NCBI GenBank assembly: GCA_023623175.1
Contig: JAMNXU010000039.1
Span: 62,001 to 126,000 of the forward strand
Direction of reading: 5' to 3'
Source: Bacillota bacterium
GTDB lineage: Bacteria > Bacillota > Clostridia > Acetivibrionales > JAMNXU01
Length of the DNA stretch: 64,000 nt
A program made the translations under genes and the position numbers. The notes under the pieces were generated by a model. It did not search any database, was not told the DNA's origin, and saw only the letters and a list, made by a program, of their open reading frames with translations. Shown piece by piece: positions 17,092 to 25,865 of the stretch. Every line of letters starts with the position of its first letter. The first letter of the stretch is position 1.

Positions 17092-18318
17092 ATGAAAAAA
17101 GAAAAAACAGTGTTGGCGGCAGTCGCGGCAGTATTGATCGTGGCAGTTGCCGTGGCGCTGGCGCTTCATATCCGGCCGGACTGGATTTCAAATATCCATG
17201 AGAATGCCGATGAAGCCGCGGATGAGAGCGCCGATGGCACTTCCGGGGAGGCTGCCGAAGAAGAACCGGCAGAAGAGCCGGCTACGGAAAAGCCCGAAGA
17301 GAACCGGACGCTTAAAATAATGGCGGCGGGAGACATTCATCTTGCAAGGGGTGTCGAATACCACATAAACAGGATTGGCAAGGGCTATACATATCCTTTT
17401 GAACTGATTGTGGACATGTTGAAAAAGGGCGACGTGATATTTGCCAATCTTGAAAACCCGTTTACAGACAAGGAAAAGCCGGTCTACGGGAAAATAGCTT
17501 TCAGGAGCAGGCCCGAGGCGTTCGAAGCGGTGAGGTTCGGAGGGTTCAACCTCCTTAATATTGCAAATAACCATATTATGGACCAGTATGAACAGGGCTT
17601 GTTTGATACCATTGCGCTCCTGGAAAAAGAAAAGATTGCCTTTGCGGGAGCCGGCAGAAATCTCGACGAGGCGAGGAAACCGGCGATCATTGAAAAAAAT
17701 GGCCTGAAGATCGGCATGCTCTCCTACACGGACATGGCTTATGACGTTTTTGCGGGCAATCCGCCGATGAGCTTTGCAGCTACTGCTGAAAAGGCTGGTG
17801 TGGCACCGCGCGAGTTTGAATACATAAAGGAAGATATTGAAAAGCTGCGCGACAAGGTTGATTTGCTCATCGTTTCGCTTCACTGGGGTGTTGAGTATGT
17901 TTACGAGGTTTTGCCCGAACAGGTGGATTTTGCCCACCGTGTTATTGACCTGGGCGCCGATATTATCATCGGGCACCATCCCCACAGGATGAAGGGAATT
18001 GAAATATACAAGGGTAAACCTATAATTTACAGCCTCGGCAACCTCATATCGGACCAGAACGATCCGCGCAACCAGGAAGGTTTTATCATTGAGATGGATT
18101 TCAGGGGCAACAGGCTGGAAAGCTTCTCGGCAATACCTTTTGTAATAGAGGGCAAATCGCGCGTGGTGCCGGTTTACGGCGATGATGCCCGGTTCCTGCT
18201 TCAGAATCAGAAGAAAATTTCTGAAGAACTGGGCTCCAAATGTTATATTGAAAATGACAGGCTTGTTTTTGTCATTGAACACCCGGACGACGGGGAAAAC
18301 TCTAATATAATAAATTGA
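17092..18318 (+). CDS. CapA-family (poly-gamma-glutamate synthesis-like) metallophosphatase, membrane-anchored
   Basis: A 408-residue protein with an N-terminal membrane anchor (about residues 6-26), then an acidic Glu/Ala-rich linker (about 38-75), then a CapA-type calcineurin-like domain: MAAGDIHLARGVEYH near 80, FANLENPFTD near 121, NIANNHIMDQ near 155, SLHWGVEY near 262 and IIGHHPHRM near 291. It should act outside the membrane. Homologues support export or remodelling of poly-gamma-glutamate, but pgsB/C are not present, so substrate is open. The stop lies 14 nt before the next start. Confidence 0.88.
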   Translation: MKKEKTVLAAVAAVLIVAVAVALALHIRPDWISNIHENADEAADESADGTSGEAAEEEPAEEPATEKPEENRTLKIMAAGDIHLARGVEYHINRIGKGYTYPFELIVDMLKKGDVIFANLENPFTDKEKPVYGKIAFRSRPEAFEAVRFGGFNLLNIANNHIMDQYEQGLFDTIALLEKEKIAFAGAGRNLDEARKPAIIEKNGLKIGMLSYTDMAYDVFAGNPPMSFAATAEKAGVAPREFEYIKEDIEKLRDKVDLLIVSLHWGVEYVYEVLPEQVDFAHRVIDLGADIIIGHHPHRMKGIEIYKGKPIIYSLGNLISDQNDPRNQEGFIIEMDFRGNRLESFSAIPFVIEGKSRVVPVYGDDARFLLQNQKKISEELGSKCYIENDRLVFVIEHPDDGENSNIIN

Positions 18319-18332
18319 CGGAGGTCCAAACA

Positions 18333-19703
18333 ATGAGTCGACGCAGTCCATTTGCTTTTTCCTACAAAACGTTGGAGCAACTTAAAACAGACATCGAAAA
18401 GCTAGGCCTTGACCTTCCGGTGGAAGAAAACGTTAAGGACAAAATGCATTTATTCAGGCAGGGAATTGAAATCGAAGGTGTAGAAGTTCCAAACCGCTTT
18501 TGCGCCCAGCCAATGGAAGGGTGCGACGGTGATCACGAGGGCAATCCCGGTGAACTTACCTTCAGGAAATACATCCGTTATGCAAAGGGCGGTTCGGGCA
18601 TGATATGGGTGGAGGCCACCGCCGTTGTGCCCGAGGGCAAAGCCAATCCACGCCAGCTTTTAATAAATGAAAAAACTGCGCCCAAGTTCAGGGAACTGGT
18701 CGAAGTTATAAGGGAAAATGCCGTTGATGAAAACGGCAAACCCTACAGGCCATATATCATACTGCAGCTTACCCATTCGGGACGTTACAGCAAGCCAGAA
18801 GGCAAGCCTGCACCGATGATTGCCTATCATTCGCCGATACTGGATCCGAGTCACAATCTTGACGAAAACTACCCGCTCGTTACCGACGAATACCTTGACG
18901 CTCTCCAGGACAAATTCGTGGAAGCCGCAAGGCTTGCACGCGAATGCGGTTTTGACGCCGTTGACGTCAAGTCGACCCACGGTTACCTGCTGCATGAACT
19001 GATGTCGGCTTATACAAGGAAAGACAGCAAATACGGCGGGAGCTTCGAAAACCGGATGAGGATGCTCACCGAGACCGTAAGCCGTATCAGGAAAGAAGTT
19101 CCCGGCATAGCCATTACTTCAAGAATAAATGTTTATGACGCCTATCCCTATCCGTACGGGTTCGGCATGAAAACCGACGGATCAATGGAACCGGATCCTG
19201 CTGAAGCCCTTGAAATCATAGGCATCCTGAAGGGGATGGGCGTTGAAATGCTCAACATAGCATTCGGCAATCCCTACTACAATCCCTATGTCGAAAGGCC
19301 CTATGACCTGCCGAGCGAGGGGATTAAGATCCCCGACGAAAATCCCCTTGTTTCCATTGAGCGCATGATGAAACTGAACAATATCATTGCCGAAAAATAC
19401 AGCGACATGGTTTTCACGACTATCGGCTTCACATGGCTCAGGCAGTTTTTCATCAATATTGCCGCCCCGTTGCTGGAAAGGCACGGCAACCTGATCATCG
19501 GTCTCGGCAGGGCCCTGCTGGCATACCCCGATCTCGTCAATGACTTTTTCCGCAACGGCTCGATTGAAAGCACAAAGACCTGCATTACCTGTTCGTGCTG
19601 CACGCAGATAATGAGGGACGGGGGCATGGCCGGCTGCGTGATAAGGGATGCAGAGATTTACGGACCGATTTACAGGGAAGGAAGAGCAAAAAATAAGAAA
19701 TAA
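18333..19703 (+). CDS. Old Yellow Enzyme family NADH:flavin oxidoreductase with C-terminal Cys cluster
   Basis: A 456-residue FMN TIM barrel. The OYE signatures are RFCAQPMEGCDGDHEG near residue 55, LQLTHSGRYS near 148, DVKSTHGYLLHELMS near 217 and GLGRALLAYPD near 394. After the barrel comes a Cys-rich tail (CITCSCC, then a Cys 12 residues later), like the [4Fe-4S] site of enoate/2,4-dienoyl-CoA reductases but lacking the C-terminal FAD/NADPH domains of those enzymes. The N-terminal 40 residues are an extra segment. GGAGG precedes ATG 18333. It probably reduces an activated C=C bond or carbonyl with a separate electron donor, possibly the flavoprotein two genes downstream. Confidence 0.88.
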   Translation: MSRRSPFAFSYKTLEQLKTDIEKLGLDLPVEENVKDKMHLFRQGIEIEGVEVPNRFCAQPMEGCDGDHEGNPGELTFRKYIRYAKGGSGMIWVEATAVVPEGKANPRQLLINEKTAPKFRELVEVIRENAVDENGKPYRPYIILQLTHSGRYSKPEGKPAPMIAYHSPILDPSHNLDENYPLVTDEYLDALQDKFVEAARLARECGFDAVDVKSTHGYLLHELMSAYTRKDSKYGGSFENRMRMLTETVSRIRKEVPGIAITSRINVYDAYPYPYGFGMKTDGSMEPDPAEALEIIGILKGMGVEMLNIAFGNPYYNPYVERPYDLPSEGIKIPDENPLVSIERMMKLNNIIAEKYSDMVFTTIGFTWLRQFFINIAAPLLERHGNLIIGLGRALLAYPDLVNDFFRNGSIESTKTCITCSCCTQIMRDGGMAGCVIRDAEIYGPIYREGRAKNKK

Positions 19704-19876
19704 ACGTGGATCTTCCTTGAGCCCTTCGGCAGGTCCTGGTAAGCTGTTATAAATATAAGATTTAACTTAAAAAGTAAAAAGCAGGCGTCGAATATTGAAA
19801 TAATTGAAAAACTATATTAATATCAAAACAATCCGGTAACCTGGCAACAAAATACAAAGTAAGGGAGGACGTTCAG

Positions 19877-20659
19877 ATGATTGACAGGAGAGTTGCGCTT
19901 GTGACGGGAGCCGGCAGGGGCATAGGCCACGGAATTGCCTGCCAGCTCGCAAAGGACGGGTTTGCGGTCGCTATTATGGACGTGCACGATGAAAGCGCTA
20001 TAGAGGAAAATCTCAACAAGGTCAGGGAAGCGGGCACACCCGTGATTTATGTAAAAGGAGACATAACTTTGGCGGACAGCAGGAAGGCTGTGGTAGACCG
20101 CGTATTGGACGAGTTCGGCAGGATTGACGTGCTCGTGAACAACGCCGGGGTCGCGCCCAGGAAAAGGATGGACATACTTGAAACCACGGAAGAGAGTTTT
20201 GATTTTGTACTTGGAGTGAATCTCAAGGGTACGTTTTTCATGACCCAGCTCGTGGCCAACGTTATGATCAGGCTGGTGCAGGAAAACAAGATTGAAGGCG
20301 TCAGGCCGATAATTGTCAATATTTCTTCCAATTCTGCCTACACATCTTCAACTTCGAGAGGCGAGTACTGCATATCAAAAGCCGGCGTAAGCATGGTTAC
20401 GAAGCTTTTTGCCGACAGGCTTGCAGAGTTCGGCATAAATGTTTATGAAGTCAGGCCGGGAATCATAATGACCGATATGACGGCGGTTGTCAGGGAAAAG
20501 TACGACAAGCTCATAGCCGAAGGAATAACACCGATAAAGAGATGGGGCTATCCCGAAGACATCGGCAATGCCGTGTCGGTGCTTTGCTCAGGCAAGCTGG
20601 CATTTTCAACCGGCGAAGTTATAAATGTTGACGGAGGATTCCATATAAGGAGACTGTAG
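19877..20659 (+). CDS. SDR family NAD(P)-dependent oxidoreductase (3-ketoacyl reductase-like)
   Basis: A 260-residue classical short-chain dehydrogenase: TGAGRGIGHG for cofactor binding at about residues 10-19, NNAGVAP near 90, the catalytic Ser in NISSNSAY and YCISK (Tyr and Lys) near 161, and IRPGIIMTDM-like sequence after it. Members oxidise or reduce secondary alcohols and ketones. GGGAGGA precedes ATG 19877. It is 12 nt upstream of the flavoprotein gene, so the two are co-translated. With the OYE gene before it and the UroD-like gene after it, it suggests a multi-step redox pathway on a sugar or sugar-acid substrate (inference). Confidence 0.9.
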   Translation: MIDRRVALVTGAGRGIGHGIACQLAKDGFAVAIMDVHDESAIEENLNKVREAGTPVIYVKGDITLADSRKAVVDRVLDEFGRIDVLVNNAGVAPRKRMDILETTEESFDFVLGVNLKGTFFMTQLVANVMIRLVQENKIEGVRPIIVNISSNSAYTSSTSRGEYCISKAGVSMVTKLFADRLAEFGINVYEVRPGIIMTDMTAVVREKYDKLIAEGITPIKRWGYPEDIGNAVSVLCSGKLAFSTGEVINVDGGFHIRRL

Positions 20660-20671
20660 AGGAGTGCAGAT

Positions 20672-22684
20672 ATGAACAAGGTTACGGTTAGAATCAACGA
20701 TCTGGATTTTGATGTTTACAGCATGAATACCATTGTGGTCGGCACGGGCTGCGCAGGATTCAACGCGGCGGACAGCCTGTACAATCTTGGCCAGAGGGAC
20801 ATCGCCATTTTAACCGAAGGTATAAACATGGGAACTTCAAGGAATACCGGTTCCGACAAGCAAACCTATTACAAGCTGACGCTTGCGGGAGATTCGCCGG
20901 ATTCCGTGGTTGAAATGGCCAAGACGCTGTATTCGGCCGGATGCATGCATGGGGACATCGCCCTTGTGGAAGCTGCTCTTTCAGCGAGATGCTTCTACAA
21001 GCTCGTGGATATCGGTGTTCCGTTCCCCCACAACCGCTATGGAGAATACATCGGTTACAAAACCGACCATGACCCGAGGCAGAGGGCTACCTCGGCGGGA
21101 CCGCTGACATCCAAGTTCATGACGGAAAAACTTGAAGCCCAGGTTAAAAGTAAGGGCATCAAGATCTTTGACGGATTTGTAGTTATAGGAATACTCACCG
21201 CTCCCGATGCCGGCGGAGGCAAGAAAACCGTGGGTCTTGTGGCAATAGACACTTCAGCCATGAATAAACCCAACATGGGAATTACGCTGTTCAACTGCAC
21301 CAACGTGGTTTACGCGACGGGCGGTCCGGCTGGAATGTACGCCACATCGGTCTATCCCGAGAGCCAGATCGGTGCGACGGGAATAGCCTTTGAAGCAGGC
21401 GCGAAGGGCGTGAACCTGACCGAGTCCCAGTATGGCATAGCGTCAATCAAGTTCCGCTGGAACCTGTCGGGTACCTATCAGCAGGTTATTCCGAGGTATG
21501 TTTCCACCGATGCCAACGGCGGCGATGAAAGGGAATTCCTCAATGAATACTTCGAGAGCCCGGGCAAAATGATGGATGCCATTTTCCTCAAGGGTTACCA
21601 GTGGCCCTTCGATCCGAGGAAAATACACAATTGGGGTTCTTCGCTTATCGATATACTTGTTTATTATGAAACCCAGATAAAAGGCCGCAGGGTATTCCTG
21701 GATTTCATGCACAACCCTGAATACGGCAGCGTAAACGGGGAGCTCGACTTTTCGCTGCTGGGCGAAGAAGCCTACACCTATCTGAAAAATTCCAATGCGC
21801 TGTTCGGCAGGCCCATAGACAGGCTTGCCCATATGAACCAGCCTGCGATAGACCTGTACAAGAACAACGGCATTGATTTGCACAGGGAATATCTTGAAAT
21901 TGCAGTGTGCGCACAGCACAACAACGGCGGACTTGTCGGCAATATTTGGTACGAAAGCAACATTAAGCACCTGTTCCCCGTGGGAGAAGTCAACGGAACC
22001 TTCGGCGTTTACAGGCCCGGAGGCTCGGCATTGAATTCCACCCAGGTGGGTAGCCTCAGGGCGGCGCAGTTTATTGCCGCAAACTACAGGGAAGAGCCCA
22101 TGCCTACGGAAGAGTTCGTCGGCCTGGTCCGCGACCAGGTAGAGGACAGGGTGTCGCTGGCCAGGGGATTCATGAATAACAAGGCCCAAAAGTCCAATGT
22201 CATTGAGCTCAGGAGCAGGGCGCAGAAGAGGATGTCGACGGTCGGAGCCCATATCCGGTCGCTTTCCGGCGTTGAGCAAGGTATCGAGGAATGCAGGCAG
22301 GACCTTGAAAAGCTTGTTGACAACACGAAAATTTCCTCGATATATGATCTGCCCCACGCTTTCAGGAACAGGGACATCCTGCTTTGCCAGTTTGTATATC
22401 TCAACGCGATAAGGGAATACATCATTAAGGGCGGCGGAAGCAGGGGTTCATACCTCATCCAGGATGAAAAGGGAAAACTGCCGCTCGAGGGTCTGCCTGA
22501 GTCTTTCCGCTTCAGCCTTGATGACGGAAAGCTGCTCGACAAGGTTTGCGAAATTGAACTTGTAAGGCAGGGCGGAACCTATGGATGCGTTGCCGAATGG
22601 AAACCCGTGAGGCCGATCCCCGAAGAGGACAACTGGTTTGAGAATGTCTGGAACGAATACATGAAGGGGAATGTTATAAAGTAA
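20672..22684 (+). CDS. FAD-dependent oxidoreductase (fumarate reductase/FrdA-like flavoprotein)
   Basis: A 670-residue soluble flavoprotein without a signal peptide or heme domain. The FAD-binding GTGCAGFNAADSL is at about residues 24-36, SRNTGSDKQTYY follows near 55, VVYATGGPAGMY near 212, and GEVNGTFGVYRPGGSALNS near 434 is the C-terminal FAD-binding region. The capping domain differs strongly from true FrdA/SdhA, and the usual His-Arg substrate signature is not obvious, so the substrate is probably not fumarate. The start MNKVTVRINDLDF is preceded by GAGGAGTG. It overlaps functionally with its SDR and OYE neighbours: a dehydrogenation or reduction of a cyclic or sugar-derived substrate is a plausible inference. 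Confidence 0.8.
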   Translation: MNKVTVRINDLDFDVYSMNTIVVGTGCAGFNAADSLYNLGQRDIAILTEGINMGTSRNTGSDKQTYYKLTLAGDSPDSVVEMAKTLYSAGCMHGDIALVEAALSARCFYKLVDIGVPFPHNRYGEYIGYKTDHDPRQRATSAGPLTSKFMTEKLEAQVKSKGIKIFDGFVVIGILTAPDAGGGKKTVGLVAIDTSAMNKPNMGITLFNCTNVVYATGGPAGMYATSVYPESQIGATGIAFEAGAKGVNLTESQYGIASIKFRWNLSGTYQQVIPRYVSTDANGGDEREFLNEYFESPGKMMDAIFLKGYQWPFDPRKIHNWGSSLIDILVYYETQIKGRRVFLDFMHNPEYGSVNGELDFSLLGEEAYTYLKNSNALFGRPIDRLAHMNQPAIDLYKNNGIDLHREYLEIAVCAQHNNGGLVGNIWYESNIKHLFPVGEVNGTFGVYRPGGSALNSTQVGSLRAAQFIAANYREEPMPTEEFVGLVRDQVEDRVSLARGFMNNKAQKSNVIELRSRAQKRMSTVGAHIRSLSGVEQGIEECRQDLEKLVDNTKISSIYDLPHAFRNRDILLCQFVYLNAIREYIIKGGGSRGSYLIQDEKGKLPLEGLPESFRFSLDDGKLLDKVCEIELVRQGGTYGCVAEWKPVRPIPEEDNWFENVWNEYMKGNVIK

Positions 22685-22795
22685 CGTCAACAATATTAGG
22701 CGATATTAAGAATATCAGGTAACATTAGAAATATTAAGTAAATCTGAAGATATTAATTGGCTTAATAAATCCGGTGGGAACCAAGTGATGATTGA

Positions 22796-23824
22796 ATGAA
22801 TCCAAAAGAAAGAATGGCCGCTGTTGCCCGGGGCGAAAAGGCGGACAGGATACCTTTTATGCCCACTGTTTTTGAGCACAGCGCAGCGCTTATAGGAAAG
22901 ACGCCGAGCGAAACGGCCACCGACCGCAAACTGCTGGAAGAAGCCCAGGTTAGAGCCTATGAAACATACGGGCATGACGTGGTAACCGTGGGCATCGACG
23001 TGTACAATATCGAAGCCGAGGCTTTGGGCTGCTGCATCCGGTATCATGAGGACAACTCGATTCCGGGTGTCAGCAGCCATCCTTTGGAAGAATCCCTCGA
23101 TGCTTCCGGTATTGTCTTTTCTCCTGGCAAGGGAAGGATTTCGCTGATCCTTGACGCCGCTGAAGCTGTAAGCTGCAGGATAGGAAACGAAGTGGCAGTG
23201 GGAGTCGGCATATGCGGTCCGTTCTCGGTGGCTGTGGAGCTCGCGGGATACGGGCGCATTATAATGGAATGTCTTGACGGCGGAAAAAGAGCTCACAGGC
23301 TCCTCGAAAGAGTCCTTGAGTTCCAGAGGGAATATTGCAGGGAGATTGCGGCAAGGGGACTGGGGATCACTGTTTTCGAATCCTGGGCGACGCCGCCTCT
23401 TCTTTCGCCGGAAGTTTACAGGGAGTTTGTTGCGACCTATGAAAGGGAGCTAATAAATTACATAAAAAAAGACCTCAGGATGGCCTCGGCGCCCCTTGTC
23501 ATAGGAGGGGACACGACGCCGATAGTCGACGACATCATAGGCACCGGGACGACGCTGCTCGTTGCTGATTACAAGGTGGATCCCAGGGCCTATGCGCGAA
23601 AAGCCAGGGAAAACAACCTGATGCTGAGATGCAACATCGATCCCAAGCTGGTTGAAAAAGGACCTGCAAGCGACATCCTGGCAGCAGCGGAGAAACTGGT
23701 TGCAGCCGCGGATGGTTATGAAAAATTCGTGCTCGGCACAGGCGTGATACCCTACGGAACACCGCCGGAAAACCTGCTGGCAATTAAGCGGTTCCTGGTG
23801 TCGATAGCGGACAAATATCAATAA
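22796..23824 (+). CDS. Uroporphyrinogen decarboxylase-like (MtaA-fold) protein without the usual zinc ligands
   Basis: A 342-residue UroD/MtaA-fold protein: MNPKERMAAVARGEKADRIPF at the start, YGHDVVTVGIDVYN near 57, CGPFSVAVELAG near 140. Corrinoid-dependent methyltransferases of this fold hold zinc with HxC and a later Cys. Here the first site reads LVIGGDTT and the second GTGVIPYGTP, so both lack His/Cys ligands; as a heme enzyme it would also be out of context. Function is therefore open, perhaps lyase or decarboxylase. The leader is an AT-rich repeat of AATATTAAG-like words and the start ATG 22796 has only a weak ribosome site. Confidence 0.75.
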   Translation: MNPKERMAAVARGEKADRIPFMPTVFEHSAALIGKTPSETATDRKLLEEAQVRAYETYGHDVVTVGIDVYNIEAEALGCCIRYHEDNSIPGVSSHPLEESLDASGIVFSPGKGRISLILDAAEAVSCRIGNEVAVGVGICGPFSVAVELAGYGRIIMECLDGGKRAHRLLERVLEFQREYCREIAARGLGITVFESWATPPLLSPEVYREFVATYERELINYIKKDLRMASAPLVIGGDTTPIVDDIIGTGTTLLVADYKVDPRAYARKARENNLMLRCNIDPKLVEKGPASDILAAAEKLVAAADGYEKFVLGTGVIPYGTPPENLLAIKRFLVSIADKYQ

Positions 23825-23841
23825 CCGGCAAGGCATAAAAC

Positions 23842-23946
23842 AAAGGCAAAAGCTAATACGAAGGCAAAAGCTAATACAAAGGCAAAAGCCAAAACAAAGG
23901 TAATAAAATAAAGGCTAAAACAAAGGCTAAAACAAAGGCAAAATAA
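23842..23946 (+). repeat. Tandem 18-nt and 12-nt leader repeats (AAAGGCAAAAGCTAATAC / AAAGGCTAAAAC)
   Basis: 18-nt units at 23842, 23860 and 23878, a 15-nt unit at 23896, and 12-nt units at 23911 and 23923, then a diverged unit from 23935. Each begins RAAGGY. The shorter unit looks like the longer one with an internal 6 nt missing. The array fills the 5' part of the leader of the KDPG aldolase gene, followed by a second small array of ATAAATGCAT-like words (about 23968-23996). Confidence 0.85.
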
Positions 23947-24025
23947 AGATGTACATAATAAAAGGTATGCATAAATACATAAATGCATAAATAAATGAAA
24001 CATTTTGGGAAACGGAGTGTTTGCC

Positions 24026-24667
24026 ATGTTAAAGGAACAGGTTATCAGCAGGATAAAAGATTGCGGTCTTGTAGCCGTGGTAAGAGCCGAAAGTCCCGAG
24101 CAGGCTGAAAAAATAACTGAAGCCTGTATTGCGGGAGGAGTGGCTGCCATTGAAATCACATTCACCGTGCCCGGGGCTGACGAGGTAATCAGGAGGCTGG
24201 CTTCGAGGTATAAGTCCGGAGAAATCATTATAGGCGCCGGCACCGTCCTTGACCCGGAAACGGCGAGAACGGCCATACTGGCTGGAGCCCAGTATGTTGT
24301 CAGCCCCTGCCTCAATGTAGATACGGTGAAGCTTTGCAACAGGTACAGGGTGGCATGCATGCCCGGCGCGATGACGCTTAAGGAAGTGGTTGAATGCATG
24401 GAAGCCGGAGCAGACATTGTTAAAATATTCCCGGGTGAGCTTTTCGGACCTTCCATAATTAAGGCGATAAAGGGTCCCATACCATATGCCCAGTTAATGC
24501 CTACAGGTGGCGTAAATATTGATAACGTGGCCGACTGGATCAAGGCGGGAGCCGTAGCCGTCGGTGTGGGCAGCAGCCTTACCGCAGGCGCCAAAAAAGG
24601 AGACTATGAATCGATAACGGCGCTTGCCAGGGAATTCATATCCAGGATAAAAGAAGCGAGGAAATAA
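24026..24667 (+). CDS. 2-dehydro-3-deoxy-phosphogluconate / 4-hydroxy-2-oxoglutarate aldolase
   Basis: Class I aldolase of the KDPG/KHG family, 213 residues; splits KDPG into pyruvate and glyceraldehyde 3-phosphate. Visible motifs are VVRAESPEQA near residue 19, EITFTVPGA (catalytic Glu) near 44, IGAGTVLDPETA near 72, MPGAMTLKEV near 112, VKIFPGELFGP (Schiff-base Lys) near 132 and MPTGGVN near 158. ATG 24026 has CGGAG 8 nt 5'; an upstream TTG at 24005 is less likely. KDG kinase follows 56 nt later, which together gives the lower half of an Entner-Doudoroff or hexuronate route. Confidence 0.93.
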   Translation: MLKEQVISRIKDCGLVAVVRAESPEQAEKITEACIAGGVAAIEITFTVPGADEVIRRLASRYKSGEIIIGAGTVLDPETARTAILAGAQYVVSPCLNVDTVKLCNRYRVACMPGAMTLKEVVECMEAGADIVKIFPGELFGPSIIKAIKGPIPYAQLMPTGGVNIDNVADWIKAGAVAVGVGSSLTAGAKKGDYESITALAREFISRIKEARK

Positions 24668-24723
24668 ACCCCGTTTTGGAACAATGGGGTTGATTCAGGA
24701 TAACAGGACAGGGAGGAACAGAG

Positions 24724-25746
24724 ATGGGTAAAGTAGTGTGTTTTGGAGAAATAATGCTGAGGCTTTCACCGCCGGGATATCAAAGGATTGTCCAGGCAAG
24801 CTCCTTTGACGTGGTATACGGCGGAGGGGAAGCCAATGTAAGCGTTTCACTGGCCAATTATGGAATGGAATCGGTGTATGTGACAAAAGTGCCGGACAAT
24901 CCCATTGGCCAGGCGGCTATAAACGAATTGAGAAGATATGGGGTGGACACGCGGCACATAGTAAAGGGAGGCGACAGGCTGGGTATTTATTTCCTTGAGA
25001 TCGGCGCTTCCCAGAGGCCTTCGAAGGTCATATACGACCGGAAACATTCGTCCATATCCGAAGCCAGCAAAAACGATTTTGACTGGAATGCCATATTTGA
25101 AGGAGCACAGTGGTTCCATTTCACCGGAATAACTCCCGCCCTCGGCGACAATGTAGCCGAAATTGTTCTCGATGCATGCAAAACTGCCAAGGCAAAGGGC
25201 CTTAAAGTAAGCTGCGACCTCAATTACCGTAAAAACCTCTGGTCCACCGAAAAAGCGGGGAAAGTCATGGGAGAACTCATGCAGTACGTGGATGTTTGCA
25301 TAGCCAATGAAGAGGATGCGGAAAAGGTGTTCGGCATCAAGGCTCCCGATACTGATATTACAGGTGGAAAGCTCAGCCATGAAGGCTATAAAAAAGTGGC
25401 AGAGGAACTGAAAAAACGGTTTGGCTTCGAAAAGGTCGCGATAACGTTGAGAGGTAGTATTTCCGCGTCGGACAACAACTGGGCGGGAATGCTTTATGAC
25501 GGCAACGATTTTTATTTCTCAAGGAATTACACGATACACATCGTAGACAGGGTAGGGGGCGGAGATTCGTTCGGCGGAGGACTGATTTACGCCCTGATGA
25601 ACAATTACGACTGCCAGTCTGCCATTGAATTTGCCGTTGCTGCATCGTGCCTCAAACACTCCATCCATGGCGACTTCAACCATGTTACCCTTTCCGAGGT
25701 CAAGGCGCTGATGGCCGGTGACGCATCGGGCAGGGTCCAGAGATAG
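24724..25746 (+). CDS. kdgK: 2-dehydro-3-deoxygluconate kinase (PfkB family)
   Basis: A 340-residue ribokinase-fold sugar kinase: CFGEIMLRLSPP at the N-terminus, GGGEANVSVSLANYG near residue 36 (substrate lid region), and the catalytic DRVGGGDSFGGGL near 275, where Asp is the base and the usual GAGD reads GGGD. It phosphorylates 2-keto-3-deoxygluconate for the aldolase encoded just upstream. GGGAGGA precedes ATG 24724. A strong terminator at 25812-25842 closes the transcription unit. Confidence 0.9.
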   Translation: MGKVVCFGEIMLRLSPPGYQRIVQASSFDVVYGGGEANVSVSLANYGMESVYVTKVPDNPIGQAAINELRRYGVDTRHIVKGGDRLGIYFLEIGASQRPSKVIYDRKHSSISEASKNDFDWNAIFEGAQWFHFTGITPALGDNVAEIVLDACKTAKAKGLKVSCDLNYRKNLWSTEKAGKVMGELMQYVDVCIANEEDAEKVFGIKAPDTDITGGKLSHEGYKKVAEELKKRFGFEKVAITLRGSISASDNNWAGMLYDGNDFYFSRNYTIHIVDRVGGGDSFGGGLIYALMNNYDCQSAIEFAVAASCLKHSIHGDFNHVTLSEVKALMAGDASGRVQR

Positions 25747-25811
25747 GAATGGCAAGCAATTTACTTAAAAGCCTGATATATAATTTACTAAAAAGCCTGA
25801 AATATTGAAAT

Positions 25812-25842
25812 AAAAACGGGAGCTTATGGCTCCCGTTTTTTG
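25812..25842 (+). terminator. Rho-independent terminator after kdgK
   Basis: AAAACGGGAGC, loop TTAT, GGCTCCCGTTTTTT: a 9-10 bp GC-rich stem and a T run. It stands between convergent genes and could also serve the SIMPL gene on the other strand, since A-rich sequence precedes the stem. Confidence 0.92.
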
Positions 25843-25865
25843 TTGTCTTTAAAATTAATTATTAA

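Noticed and set aside
17188-18351. 387-codon frame on the minus strand opposite the CapA-like gene
   Set aside because: No recognisable domain, no ribosome site, and it mirrors the codon pattern of the clearly real plus-strand gene.
21443-22357. 304-codon minus-strand frame inside the flavoprotein gene
   Set aside because: Antisense shadow of a conserved flavoprotein; no motif or start signal.
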